Positions 1 to 10,500 of a DNA stretch of 64,000 nucleotides are shown piece after piece; position 1 is the first letter of the stretch, and each line of letters opens with the position of its first letter. A program made the translations under genes and the position numbers. The notes below the pieces were generated by a model. The model had not been told where the DNA came from. It worked only from the letters and a program-made list of their open reading frames with translations, and searched no databases. This DNA is from JAJPJE01 sp963724985 (GTDB lineage Bacteria > Acidobacteriota > Terriglobia > Terriglobales > Acidobacteriaceae): NCBI GenBank assembly GCA_963724985.1, contig CAVRWV010000021.1:208173-272172 (forward strand), in the 5' to 3' direction.

Positions 1-361
1 CGGTAGTAAACAGCTTGTCGCGGATGTCGAAGATCTCGACATGCTCGATGAATGGCCTCACGAAGTGCGAACCCGGATACAGCGTACCCGGCTCCGTCCC
101 GCTGATCTGGCTCACGCGCACGCCGGCGCTGCCGCTCGGGACAACTGCGATGCTTACGGCAATCAGTATCGGGATCCATGCCAATACTGCGAGTGCCACG
201 GTAGTGCGCCAGCGCACTGGTTCCGGCTCGGCCGCCTCGCCAACTTCACTCACCGCCTGGCGCGCCTTCAAGCCGAGCCACAGGTCATACAGAACGATCG
301 CAGCAGCCATTACGAATAACGCTGCAGCAGTCAGGAACAACATGTACTTGAACGCGATCAT
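1..361 (-). CDS. SPFH/prohibitin-like membrane protein, N-terminal part
   Basis: About 120 residues are visible, starting at an ATG at 361 preceded by AAGGAG, and the frame runs off the left edge of the window. It starts with a hydrophobic segment (about residues 7-24). A short charged stretch with two Glu-rich patches follows, then a second strong transmembrane helix (about 55-75). After that comes the start of a band-7 domain, with the pattern VPSGSAGVRVSQISGTEPGT and then LYPGSHFV. In band-7/SPFH proteins this region forms a membrane-anchored scaffold in the periplasm or cytoplasm that often regulates proteases. Identification rests on this N-terminal pattern only, as most of the domain lies outside the window. 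The small membrane gene at 394-558 is 33 bp upstream on the same strand, so the two are probably co-transcribed. Confidence 0.7.
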   Translation of the reverse strand, partial: MIAFKYMLFLTAAALFVMAAAIVLYDLWLGLKARQAVSEVGEAAEPEPVRWRTTVALAVLAWIPILIAVSIAVVPSGSAGVRVSQISGTEPGTLYPGSHFVRPFIEHVEIFDIRDKLFTT

Positions 362-393
362 GGTCGTCTCCTTGCTTCTTTCTTCTTAGGACT

Positions 394-558
394 TCAGTCC
401 TGCCGCCCCGACTGCCATTGTTTTCTCGAGCGTTCCAGTCGCGGGGCCAACACGAACCGGAACAACCCACCAAAGAACAACTCCTCCAACAACACGGCCA
501 GAGCGAACGAAAACAAGAGCCCTGCCGTCACCGTTGCGATTTCTTTCAGTGCGTACAT
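394..558 (-). CDS. Small single-pass membrane protein, 54 aa
   Basis: The reading frame is ATG at 558 to TGA at 394. A GGAG lies 11 bases before the start. The product begins MYALKEIATV and has one long hydrophobic segment (about residues 9-38, rich in Leu and Phe and interrupted by a Glu pair at 25-26). The C-terminus is very basic (RLERSRKQW). It lies between the L,D-transpeptidase gene and the SPFH gene on the same strand and could belong to that operon. I do not recognise a family. The well-placed ribosome site and the typical inside-positive membrane layout are the support for its being real. Confidence 0.5.
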   Translation of the reverse strand: MYALKEIATVTAGLLFSFALAVLLEELFFGGLFRFVLAPRLERSRKQWQSGRQD

Positions 559-582
559 AACCAACCTCACTCCACAAATTTG

Positions 583-1149
583 TTATTGCTGGGCGCCGGC
601 GCTGGTCGCCTCGCTCACATTCGCCTGCGCCATCACCACTGCCGGCGTTCCGAACCATTGCGCGGTCTGCTCATCGCGCTCACCGCGGATATCCACTTCG
701 TCGCCTACGCTGATCAGCGTGAACAGTTCTTCCAGATCCGCCTTCGCCATGCGAATGCAGCCGTGCGACGCGGCCTTGCCAACGGATCGCGGCTCGTTCG
801 TTCCGTGAATCCCGTAGCCTTTCTGGTTCAAACCAATCCACCGCGTGCCCAGCGGATTGCTCGCTCCGGGCGCGATCACTTTTCCTGGGTGGTAGTAGGT
901 GGGGTTCTCCAGCCGGACGACGACCTGAAACTTGCCCGCAGGACTCGGCGTCGTTGGCCTGCCGACCGCCACCGGATAGATCTTCTTCACCTGGCCGTCT
1001 TCCAGCAGGACCAATTTGCGGTCCTCGAGGCTGACCACAACCTGCCGGGTCGTTGCCGTCTGGGCCGAACCGCGGATGGACATAAGAAGGAGTGCAAGGA
1101 TCAGAATCGCTGCCGCTTTCAGGTTCGAGTTGCCGTTCGATCGCCGCAT
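583..1149 (-). CDS. L,D-transpeptidase (YkuD domain), secreted
   Basis: 188 residues. The N-terminal signal sequence spans about residues 8-30 (hydrophobic AAAILILALLLMSI, with likely cleavage after GSAQ). A YkuD catalytic domain of about 125 residues follows. The diagnostic HGTN is at 115-118 and SHGCIRM at 128-134, so Cys131 is the expected nucleophile with its conserved His and Arg. Such enzymes make 3-3 crosslinks in peptidoglycan or attach proteins to it, in the periplasm. The start is supported by GAGGTGACGGGAA just before the ATG. The C-terminal 40 residues after the domain are Ala/Thr-rich with no recognisable motif. No LysM or PG-binding domain is present, so this is the short form. 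Confidence 0.93.
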   Translation of the reverse strand: MRRSNGNSNLKAAAILILALLLMSIRGSAQTATTRQVVVSLEDRKLVLLEDGQVKKIYPVAVGRPTTPSPAGKFQVVVRLENPTYYHPGKVIAPGASNPLGTRWIGLNQKGYGIHGTNEPRSVGKAASHGCIRMAKADLEELFTLISVGDEVDIRGERDEQTAQWFGTPAVVMAQANVSEATSAGAQQ

Positions 1150-1333
1150 TTCCCGTCACCTCTCGTGGCTTACGCCCAGAGAGAAATGCAGTGCTCCGAC
1201 CAAAGGCTAGCGATTGATAAACAAGGAGTTATGCCCGGCATGCTAGACGAAAACCGTGTCCGCGGGAACGCACTGTGTCGGGAGTGACACGGAGAATCGC
1301 GGGCTTTGCGTCCAGACACTACAACCGTGACTG

Positions 1334-2440
1334 GTGACATCCCATCGCACAGGCGTGGGAATCATCGATCGGCGCACCGTCAGTGTCCTGACTACAATTG
1401 TTCTCTTCTTAGCTGTGGGAGCGCTCGCCTACGGAGCGCGCAGCACCCTCATCGCGTTCCTTTTCGCCATCTTTTTCGCGTACCTGCTGGATCCAGCAGT
1501 TTCCCTGGCGGAAAGACGGATCACCAAGGGCTCGCGCGGACGAGCCATTCTCCTCGTCTACCTCGGACTGCTGGGGCTTCTAGTTTTGTGGGGATTCCTG
1601 GTGGGCCCACGCCTTGCCGATGAGGCGCGCAGTCTGGGCACGGCGCTACCCGGATTGTTGGACAAAGTTGAGAGCGGACAGATCGCCCATTCGATTGGTT
1701 CGAGGCGCGGCTGGAGTTTCAATACCCAGGCGCGCGTAGGACAATTCCTCGCCACTCACCAGTCCACTTTCGTAGACGCGTTCAGTTCGGTGGGCAAGAA
1801 AGTCGCGTCACTCGCAGGTCACGTCGTGTGGATCATCCTTATTCCGATCCTCGCCGTCTTTTTCCTGCGCGATGGCCGCGCGCTCTCAGAAGGCGCAATC
1901 CAGACGATGGATCAGGGGAGCCAGCGACAATTTCTGCGAGGCATCAGCGAAGATATCAGCGAGATGCTCGCCTCTTACATCCGCGCGCAACTCACGCTGG
2001 CGATCATTTCCCTGGTGGTCTACATCGTGGTGCTGGAAATTCTGCGGGTGCCTTATGCCATCGTGCTGGGGACGCTGGGCGGCGCTATGGAATTCATTCC
2101 CGTCGTCGGACCAGCGGTCGCGGCGCTGATGATCCTTGGCGTGGGCTTCCTGACGAGCTATCACCACATGCTGCTGCTGGTGATCTTCCTTGGCCTCTGG
2201 CGGCTTGTGCAGGACTATGTGAATTCGCCGCGCATCATGGGAGGCAAGATGGAACTACATCCGCTGGCCGCGCTATTCGCCGTGCTCGTTGGCGGCGAGA
2301 TCGGCGGAGTCGTAGGCGTCTATCTTTCGATACCGATTATGGCAACGCTGCGGATCTTCTGGAGAAGATATCAGCGCTACTCCGAACAGCAGAAAACGCA
2401 GCCGGATGTGCGACCGACAAGCGACATTCGGGCCGCGTGA
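1334..2440 (+). CDS. AI-2E/PerM-family permease (UPF0118)
   Basis: 368 residues starting at a GTG. Hydrophobic helices lie at about residues 15-55, 60-85, 150-175, 205-265 and 270-345, the arrangement of the AI-2E transporter family with its long central soluble stretch between helices 3 and 4. A family-typical stretch is seen near the end (QDYVNSPRIMGGKMELHPL), followed by a Gly-rich membrane segment. Members export or exchange small solutes. Some are linked to autoinducer-2, others to Na+/H+ antiport, and the substrate cannot be read from sequence. The gene stands alone between two leftward genes. Confidence 0.9.
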   Translation: MTSHRTGVGIIDRRTVSVLTTIVLFLAVGALAYGARSTLIAFLFAIFFAYLLDPAVSLAERRITKGSRGRAILLVYLGLLGLLVLWGFLVGPRLADEARSLGTALPGLLDKVESGQIAHSIGSRRGWSFNTQARVGQFLATHQSTFVDAFSSVGKKVASLAGHVVWIILIPILAVFFLRDGRALSEGAIQTMDQGSQRQFLRGISEDISEMLASYIRAQLTLAIISLVVYIVVLEILRVPYAIVLGTLGGAMEFIPVVGPAVAALMILGVGFLTSYHHMLLLVIFLGLWRLVQDYVNSPRIMGGKMELHPLAALFAVLVGGEIGGVVGVYLSIPIMATLRIFWRRYQRYSEQQKTQPDVRPTSDIRAA

Positions 2441-2458
2441 TCTGACCGATTGGCTAAT

Positions 2459-3229
2459 TCAAGGCTTCCGCAATGCTGAACCGAGCACTTTACCCGGCCC
2501 GGCTTCCTGCACGAACGCGACGACTCGCAGGTTCTTGGGATCGACCGGAGAATTCAGTTTCACTTCCACGTCCTTGCGGAAGGTCGATCCCTTTTTTAGG
2601 ACTCCTATCTTCTGGAGATCCACCACAACGGCAGTGTGAACGAGGTGCCGTCCACCGTTTTCTCCGCGCAAAACCTGTGACTCTGCGTGATCGAGAGCGA
2701 TGGCAAGGTACACGTCCGCATTGCGTGTCGTGGTACGGCCATCAGTGTCGACATGTGCTCGAACACTATTCGGGCTAATACTCACCGAACTGATATTCAC
2801 GGGAATTTTCGACGATGCCGCCGATTTCTCAAAAACCTGGCGCACTTCGTTTGCATCGCCCAGCTTCGCCTGGCTGTTTCCATCCACGATGACTTGCGGC
2901 GTGAAGGGACTGTCTTCGTGCAAGATCCCCTCATAGTCGCTTTGGCGCTCGGTCAAAGGATGGGAGGAGTATGGATCCTTCCAACCATCGTGATTCCAAT
3001 AGTCCACATGTTCGCTGAGCACGATGAGTTGCTCTGGAAGCGGCTGAGATGCGTCGATGGAGCGCAGCCACGCATCGGCAGGTGGACAGCTCGAACAGCC
3101 CTCGGAGGTGAAGAGCTCGACGAGAATTGGATTGTGATGGGAATCTTCGGCGTGAGCGGTCAGGCTTGCTGCGAACGCGGTCGCAGCAACTGCCAGTAAG
3201 GTGAGGAACGCTCTCAGCTTTTTCGTCAT
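2459..3229 (-). CDS. DUF1223 secreted thioredoxin-like protein
   Basis: About 256 residues from the ATG at 3229; a TTG two codons earlier is an alternative start. A signal peptide (KKLRAFLTLLAVAATAFAA) precedes the DUF1223 domain. The family hallmark VELFTSEGCSSCPPAD is directly after it, with a CSSC pair at about 45-48. That pair resembles a thioredoxin active site and is probably redox active in the periplasm. Further family features are SEHVDYWNHDGWKDP and TPQVIVDG. Length matches the family. It is monocistronic, tail-to-tail with the permease. The biochemical role of the family is unknown. Confidence 0.9.
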   Translation of the reverse strand: MTKKLRAFLTLLAVAATAFAASLTAHAEDSHHNPILVELFTSEGCSSCPPADAWLRSIDASQPLPEQLIVLSEHVDYWNHDGWKDPYSSHPLTERQSDYEGILHEDSPFTPQVIVDGNSQAKLGDANEVRQVFEKSAASSKIPVNISSVSISPNSVRAHVDTDGRTTTRNADVYLAIALDHAESQVLRGENGGRHLVHTAVVVDLQKIGVLKKGSTFRKDVEVKLNSPVDPKNLRVVAFVQEAGPGKVLGSALRKP

Positions 3230-3345
3230 ATCCAACGAAACAGATTCGCGGCTGCCTCCTTGGTTTCACAATATCCAAGTAGCGGGTTGGCTGCCCGGGT
3301 TAGCCAAAAGAAGGCGAACCCGGGGCACCAAGATCGAGTCTGGGA

Positions 3346-5979
3346 TCAGTTTGAGGTTTCAGTGAAGGTTGCCACTGGATGGCCCAGGGGCCAGGGCCCT
3401 TCCGCTGTGACCGTTACCTGCCCAGTGCCGTTCGGCAATGTCAGCGTTACCGTCGCATTACCGGAGGAATCCGTGGTCGCGATGCGGCGTGCAGACGTAT
3501 TGCACGTATTCGACCGCTGACGAGAGAGTACCGCGCTCGTGTGAACAAGATGCTCGCTCCCTGCTGCGTCGCTCCGGAGTTTCCGACATTCAACGTAGCA
3601 GTCAAGGTCAGCGAAGGACCGGTCTGTGCATCCCCAACCTTCGTTAGCGATGCCGCCGGATTGCCGACGACGATCCATCCGCCCTGCGTCTGCTGCGTGC
3701 CGGTGTTGTCCGTGCCGGTTACCGTGTAGTGATAGAAGCCGGGTGTTGCGCCCGCGGTCACCGTCACCACGCCGTTCTGTGTTGTCGTCACACTCGGCTG
3801 CGTGAGCGCCACGGTGATGCCGCTGTCTGAGGTTTGCGAGTTCAACGTAACGGTTCCCGCGGTAGAAAGAATCTTCGGTGCCAGCGTGACGCTTCCTGCG
3901 GCCGGAACCATGATCGTATCGGGATTCAGGTCCCACTCGACGGCCGGTGCTTGAGCCATCGTTCCGCCGATCACCAGTAAGGTCGCCGAATAGGGCGCAA
4001 AGGAATAGGTCCCCTGGAATGCACCGGATGCGCCGGCCACAATTGAAGTCGGCGAGGCAGAGGAGAGCGTGTAGGTCGTTGCCGTGGCCGCGAGTGAAAT
4101 GATTCAGGTTGATCGACGTCGAGACGGTCGCGCTCGGGCTCTTGTTGATCACCAATACGGTCAGCGTCGTACCTGCTGCGTTAATCGCCGCATAGCTGCT
4201 GAACAGGCCGGGATCGGTGGCATCATTCGTAGCCGAAACCGAAATCGGAGCAAAGGTGTGATGAACTCCGTCGTAGTTTCGGTAGAGTTTCAGCGCCTGA
4301 TAGGCGGGTGCGGTCGAGTCCGCAGCGGTCCAGCGCGAGGCTGCGTACAGGCGCTCGCGGCCCATGATGCCAAAAACGTCAGCATCGGCCAAGGCCGTAC
4401 TGAAGTCAGTCTCACCCGCTGCTGCCACGTTCCACTCCGTCATCGAAAGCTGCGGACGGAGCCGTATAGACACTCGGCAAAGACGCTGTTCACCAGCGCG
4501 CGTAACCGCGGGATGCGGAAAGCGATGGTTTTGAGAGGCTGCGTTTGCGTCGCCCAGTTTTGATTGATGCTGCCGTCTTCACTTACGTAATTCGGATCCC
4601 AGAAGTCGCGCGGAAGGCGCAAAGCAAGAGCCTGATTCTGCGCGGCCGTGCCGCTGGTTCCACCCGGATACGCATGAAAATCAAATACGTCGAGTGAGCG
4701 CTTACCGTCACGCTTGTCTTCGAAGGCAACTTCGTTGAACCACCAAGGCAGAAAATCCATGCTCGCATGAGCAGTCTTGTCATTGTTGCCTGCCTCGGAA
4801 TTCCAGTAGAACCACCAGCAGCAGCTCACTGGACCGAAGCGGACTGCCGCCGGATCCCACGTCGGCATCATGCGGGCTTCGCTGAGGTAGGTGTCGCGAA
4901 TTTCCTCGTAAGTCACCGGACTGGGATGGACGTCGCGGTGGGTGCTTCCCCAGATGTCCATCTCGTTGTCCATGTCGTAGAAGTGCGGCTGCGCACCGTA
5001 ATTCGTCTTCAGAGCCTGCACCCACGCGTCGCGATAGACAGTTCCGGCCGGACCACTGCCGGTCGTATCGGCGAGCGCAACGTGCGCAGTGGCGAAATTG
5101 GTGTTGGTCAGGTAGGTCGGAGAAGCAGGCACAGTGCCGGACATCCGCTCGTAAAAGCGATGCCGTCTCCATCGTCGGCAAGGTAAGGATTCGTCTGGCA
5201 CTGCTTTCCATACGTCGCCACCGAGAAGCTGTAGCTGGTCGCATTGCCGTCTTTGGCCACCCACGGCAGCATCCCGATGGTCATAATCGGCGCTGCGCCT
5301 GCTCCTGCAATGTTGCTCACGAATTGCGTCGAATCCGAATAGAGCGGCGGGTTACCCATCGGCCGATTCTGGAAATACCAGTCGGCTGCAGCATTGGTTG
5401 CGAAGTTTAGCCAGTTGTAGCGCGTGCTGGCATTGCCGCCCCAGCGAACGAAGGTCGCTCCGGAATCTGTAACGTAAGCGGTATCCGATGGGAAATTCAC
5501 GCCATACACATATGGACTGATCGCATGCCGGTTCGCCAGCACGTCTACCGTCACATGGACAGACGATGAGGTCCCCCCACCGGGCAGGGGCGCAATCGGC
5601 GTCGCGCTCACCTCGTTGGAATTTCCGCTCTCGCCCGCTACGTTTACCGCGGTCACCACGTAGTAGTACGTCGTGCCTGCCGTCAGGGCAGTATCGGTAT
5701 AGTTGGCCGCGGTTGCCGAGCCCACCAGGGTGTACGGACCGCCCGAAGTAGTCCCCCGCTTCACTTGATAGCTGGTGACACCGGAGCTTGCGTTCCAAGT
5801 GAGCGCGACCTGCTGATTGCCGGCCACCGCTGCTAATCCGGACGGCGGCGCTGGCGGGCTCGGGCTGAGACCGTTGTTGCTGCCGCCATTACCTCCAGTA
5901 CAGGCGATCAGAAAAAAAATGATGAGTCCAACTGTAACGATAAGAACGATGATTCCACGCGGTACGCCCCATTCGGCAT
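3346..5979 (-). pseudogene. GH44 endoglucanase-like lipoprotein with FN3 and Ig-like domains, frame disrupted 5 times
   Basis: The reading frame is split but the pieces join into one protein. From the N-terminus there is a hydrophobic lipoprotein-like leader ending LIAC, then a fibronectin type III domain (about 5860-5600). The GH44 catalytic domain follows: ISPYVYGVN, FVRWGGNASTRYNW, the acid/base Glu in YDMDNEMDIW near 4960, FDFHAYPG near 4680, and the nucleophile Glu in MTEWN near 4430. A beta-sandwich and a bacterial Ig-like tail (DSSGNATVTLTLPNGTGQVTV) complete it. GH44 enzymes cut beta-1,4-glucan or xyloglucan. Frame changes are inferred near 5967 (a run of four C), 5138, 4455, 4089 and 3530. 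Both catalytic residues survive. The ATG at 5979 has a perfect AAGGAG but is in frame with the leader only if one G is restored, so sequence errors are as likely as gene decay. Confidence 0.8.
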
Positions 5980-6201
5980 GTTCTCCTTGGATAGTCAATG
6001 CTACTGACTTCAGCTTGCAATCTAACCAGTACGAAGGTGCACGCCCGCCACACCCCTCATCTCGGCCAGAAAGGGTTACTTGCGGCGATTACTCAGGATG
6101 TTCCAGCAGCTCGCGATTAGACAAGTATTAACAGAGCATTCATCAACCCGTAAGAAAAAAGTGGGAATCTAGTCTGGACGGCAACGTCCGCGAGGTGATC
6201 C

Positions 6202-7422
6202 GTGCGCAAGCTGACCATCGTTTTCGTCGATGCCGGTGGCGGGCATCGCAGTGCAGCCGATGCCTTGAAGACCGCTCTTGCATCCCAGTCCGAACCTTGG
6301 GACGTCACCCTGCTTAACATCCAGGAAGAACTCGATCGGCTTGATGTAATTCGCAAGGTCAGTGGCGTTCGCATACAGGATTGTTACAACCTGATCCTGA
6401 AGAAGGGCTGGACGCGCGCCACACCAAAACTGCTACCGCTTTTGCAATCGTGCATTCGCTTCGCGCACTCGCGGATCGTGGGCGCGCTGAATCAATATTG
6501 GAAGCAGCACCCAGCGGACCTGGTGCTCTCCGTCATCCCGCATTTCAATCGCGCACTCGTCGAAAGCGTACACGCGACGTTACCTGGAACGCCGTTTGTC
6601 ACCATGTTGACCGATTTCGCCGACTATCCCCCGCACTTCTGGATTGAGCGCGAGTCCGAATACCTGATCGGCGGCACCGAAAAGGCCGTCAAACAAGCTC
6701 AGGAGTTGGGCCATTCCCGCAGCCGCGTCTTCCGTGCCTCCGGCATGGTGCTGAAGCCGCGCTTTTATCAAAAGCCTATTGTCGATCGCGCCGCTGAGCG
6801 CGCGAAGCTCGGGCTAGATCCCGAATGTCCGACGGGCATCGTTCTTTTCGGCGGACAAGGATCGCGCGCCATGCTTGATATCGCCGAGCGCCTCGACGCC
6901 ACCCCTGACCGCCTGCAACTCGTCATGCTATGCGGCCACAACACCAAGCTCGCCGACAAACTGCGCGCGCTGCCGCTCAAGAAGCGCATCTTCGTCGAGG
7001 GCTTCACCTCGCAAGTCGATTACTACATGTCGCTCGCGGATTTCTTCGTCGGGAAACCTGGTCCCGGATGCATCAGCGAAGCCCTGCAATTTCATCTGCC
7101 GGTGATCACTGAATGCAACGGTGCGACGATGCCGCAGGAGCGCTACAACGCCCAGTGGTTGGTGGAAAACCGGCTAGGCATCGCGCTTAAGAGCTTCCGC
7201 GAGATCGCCTTTGGCGTTCACTTGCTCTTGCAGCCCGAGATGTTTGAAGAATTCCGGCAGAATGCGCGCGCCCATTCGAATCGGGCGTTATTCGAAGTTC
7301 CGGAGATCCTGGAAGAAGTGTTCGAGCGCCATGCCATACAGACCGTGCCGGTGATTTCATTCCCGGGCGATCTGAACTTGCCGCGTCCGAACACCGATCC
7401 CGCCTGGGCCGCGTTAACTTAG
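6202..7422 (+). CDS. Glycosyltransferase family 28, MGDG-synthase-like
   Basis: 406 residues from a GTG with a GAGGTGA upstream. The N-terminal half carries the family motif DAGGGHRSAADAL (about residues 10-22), typical of the acceptor/membrane-binding fold of monogalactosyldiacylglycerol synthase and MurG-like enzymes. The C-terminal half has FGGQGSRAML, MLCGHN and KPGPGCISEALQFHLPVI, the nucleotide-sugar binding signature. It probably transfers a hexose to a diacylglycerol-type lipid on the cytoplasmic membrane face. The donor and product are not readable from sequence. It is divergent from the GH44 gene and the TonB-dependent protein gene runs toward it. Confidence 0.85.
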   Translation: MRKLTIVFVDAGGGHRSAADALKTALASQSEPWDVTLLNIQEELDRLDVIRKVSGVRIQDCYNLILKKGWTRATPKLLPLLQSCIRFAHSRIVGALNQYWKQHPADLVLSVIPHFNRALVESVHATLPGTPFVTMLTDFADYPPHFWIERESEYLIGGTEKAVKQAQELGHSRSRVFRASGMVLKPRFYQKPIVDRAAERAKLGLDPECPTGIVLFGGQGSRAMLDIAERLDATPDRLQLVMLCGHNTKLADKLRALPLKKRIFVEGFTSQVDYYMSLADFFVGKPGPGCISEALQFHLPVITECNGATMPQERYNAQWLVENRLGIALKSFREIAFGVHLLLQPEMFEEFRQNARAHSNRALFEVPEILEEVFERHAIQTVPVISFPGDLNLPRPNTDPAWAALT

Positions 7423-7479
7423 TTCGGCGGCGCGGGAGATGCGTAGCAGTCGATAATTCTCACAGTTGCTGCGGACAAA

Positions 7480-7516
7480 AATAAGAGCGATGTCCACTTC
7501 GGACATCGCTCTTATT
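7480..7516 (-). terminator. Rho-independent terminator of the TonB-dependent protein gene
   Basis: A perfect 16-bp inverted repeat (7480-7495 with 7501-7516) encloses a 5-nt loop. On the minus strand the stem is followed by TTTTTG, so it should stop transcription coming from the 10997-7560 gene, whose stop codon is 43 bp upstream. Read the other way the hairpin could also stop the GT28 transcript, but no T run follows on that strand. Confidence 0.9.
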
Positions 7517-7559
7517 CAGCCTCGCTAATCGGCCATCAACATCCCTGCGAGGTTCAGGT

Positions 7560-10500
7560 TCAGAAGGTAATTTTCGCTCCGAGCTGCACGTTACGCCGTT
7601 CGTCGTACGGATTTCCGAATCCACCTTTCTGCATTTCGATGAAAGTGATTCCGCCGCCGAGATCCGTATTCGATCCATTCACGTAAAAGTTGTGATGGTT
7701 GAGAATGTTGAAGAACTCCCCACGAAGCTGGAGTGCCACGTTCTCTTTTAATTTAATGTTTTTGTAGACGCCAGCGGTGAAGTTCCACCAGTTGGGTCCA
7801 CGGAAGGCGTTGCGAGCCGTCATGGTTGAGGGATACATGCACGGAGAAATTGCTCCGGAACCCGGAGTTGTGCATGAAGGACCGAAGTCCGAGATACCGA
7901 GCAGCGGGTTGATGTCGTTCGGGTTCCCAGCTCCAACGGGGGTGCCTGCGGCGGTGAGCGGAAGTTGATAGCCATTGAAAACATTCGGTCCCACTGCAAC
8001 CGGACTGCCAGTCACGCTGTGGCTGGCAACACCAGTCCCCGGATCCCACCGCGGAATCTGCTGAGCCGCATTTGTGCTATCCCATATGGTGAACGGCGTG
8101 CCAGTCCGTGCCTCGAAGATAGGAGCAATCTGCCATCCACCTGCGATCCGCCCCAGGAATCCATGCTGATCCCGCATCGCTGGGATCGACCAGATTCCGC
8201 TAACCACAACGCGGTGGCGGATGTCGTAATCCGACGGACCTCGATCTAATGCTGGGTTGTAGGGATCAAGGTATCCAAGATTGAAGTTGTTGTTGTTCTC
8301 GCTAAACGTGGTGCTGATGTTATCGATCGAATGAGACCACGTGTAGTTGACGTTCAGGTCCAGGCCCTTGTTCATGAAATTCGTGGTTCTCAACGACGCG
8401 ATCGCCGCGTTGTAGTAAGAGAAGCCGGTATTTCCGCGCTGGTTGATATTCGAGTACTGATTGTTCAGTCTTGGAAGATCCGCCACATTCGTCTCGCCAT
8501 TGTAAATCGAGCCAGCACCTGCCTGATTGGCATTCGCGATTGAATAAAGGTGAAGCCCGCGCGAGCCCGAGTATGCGAGCTGCAGCACCGTGTTTCTCGC
8601 GACCTCCTGTTCCGCTGACAGGCTATACAAATAAGTGTAGGCGGTTCCGATATTCTGATCGATTGCCCGCAGACTTGTTCCAGGCAACGGAACCGTTCCC
8701 GACGAGCCACCTAGTGGTCCGAAGTTGTTAGAGGTTACAGGAAGTGTTGCGAATCCAGGTTGACCGCTGAATATGGAAACCACGGCGTAGTTCGGCGGAT
8801 TCTGAATCACGTTGAAAGTGACGTTGCCGAAATTCCGCTCATACGCCATGCCGAATCCGCCTCGCAGGCTTGTTTTTCCATTTCCGAAAACATCAAGCGC
8901 GAAGCCGACGCGCGGAGCGAAGTTGTTGAAGTCAGGATTCCACAAGCATTTGCATGAGAGGGGCGCATTTGGCGTGGTCGCCACAAACCCATTGGCCACC
9001 TGCGTGAAGATGTTCGTGCCCTGGCCAAAATAGAAGTTAGAGTCAAGGTTAGGATCCTTGTTGTGCTGCACTCCGTAGTATTCCCAGCGCAGCCCAAGGT
9101 TCAGGGTGAAACGTGGCGTAACCTTCCAACTGTCCTGCGCAAAGACGTTGCCGTCGTTATAGCGGTTGCTGCGCGAGAAGTTAGGAGGCCCAACCGGTAG
9201 GTCTAATGTGCAGTCTGGCGTAACCACCCGAGCGCCATTCACCGTGTGGCAGGGGAATTTGCCTTGTGGAAAAGAGGCACCCTGGAACTGGAACAACTGC
9301 CCTGACGTGAGGTTAGCCAGCGCGCCTTCGCTGTCGCCGTTATTGGCGAGCGACTCTACTGCCGATTCGTACGCACCGAAGACACGATTATCTCGCGTGT
9401 AGATATAGGAGCCGCCGAATTTCAGCGTGTGCGCTCCTCTTACCCACGTGATATCGCCGTTGCCTTCCGATACGTTTTGCGGTCCACCGAACGGAATGGC
9501 GTTACCCGGGCTGAAAGGTAAATATCCCGGGAGGGCGACCGGATTACCTCCGACGAAGGCTTCTGTCAACGGGAAGAAGTACAGGCTGGGAACAACGCCT
9601 TGTGGCCCCAGGGGTTGCTGATTGTTCAACCGGTTGAAGATGCCTTTGAGCGACATCACCACATTTGGCGTAAACACGTGGGTGACGGACAACATCGCAT
9701 TCTGGTTGAAGATCGTTTGTCCGGTATTGAAGCCGGCGTATGGCGACTGACTGTTCGTGCCGGCAAAATCATTCTCACTGTAGATCGTGTAGCGGCCGAA
9801 CAAAGTCGTCTTGTCATTCACCGTGTAGTCAACACGACCGACGATGTTGTACGTGCTCTGAGGGACGCCGCCACCGGAATCTGCCGCAACTGGATAGCTC
9901 ACCTGCTGGAATGCGGGAATGCCCCCTGCTGTCTGGACAACTGGACCAGGAGTGACGCCCGGGGCAAACTTGCCGAATTGACTGAAGAACTGTTGTGTAC
10001 TAGGCGCCGAAGCAGCAATCAGTTCCGGTGTCGGGACGACATTAATCTGTTGTGCATTGCCTCGAACCAGCGTTCCTTCGCCAGATCCAAAGAAGAAGAG
10101 TTTGTTCTTCTTGATGGGTCCGCCCAAAGCCATGCCAAACTGGTTGCGAGTAAATCGCCCTTTGGGTACGTTATTTGCATCGTTGTTGTATGTATTTGCC
10201 GTAAAGGTCGAAATCCGGTTGAATTCGTAGACGGATCCATGAAGGTTGTTCGTACCCGACTTGGTAGCAACGTTCACGATTCCACCGGTTGCACGCCCGT
10301 ATTCAGCGGTGAAGTCGCTGTTCACCAGACGGAACTCCTGCACGGAATCGAGTGGCACTTGCTGGCCTAAGCTGGCAGTAAACAGATCGACGTTCTGTCC
10401 GCCGTCCAGCAGGATGTCGGTGCTGGCTTCACGCTGCCCATTGATATTCACAGCCACACCGCGTAGTCCAGCTGGACCGCCCGCACGGTTCTGAACATCG

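Noticed and set aside
418..1287. 289-codon plus-strand open frame opposite the L,D-transpeptidase
   Set aside because: Composition is typical of antisense translation (Arg, His and Gln rich) and the transpeptidase is unambiguous.
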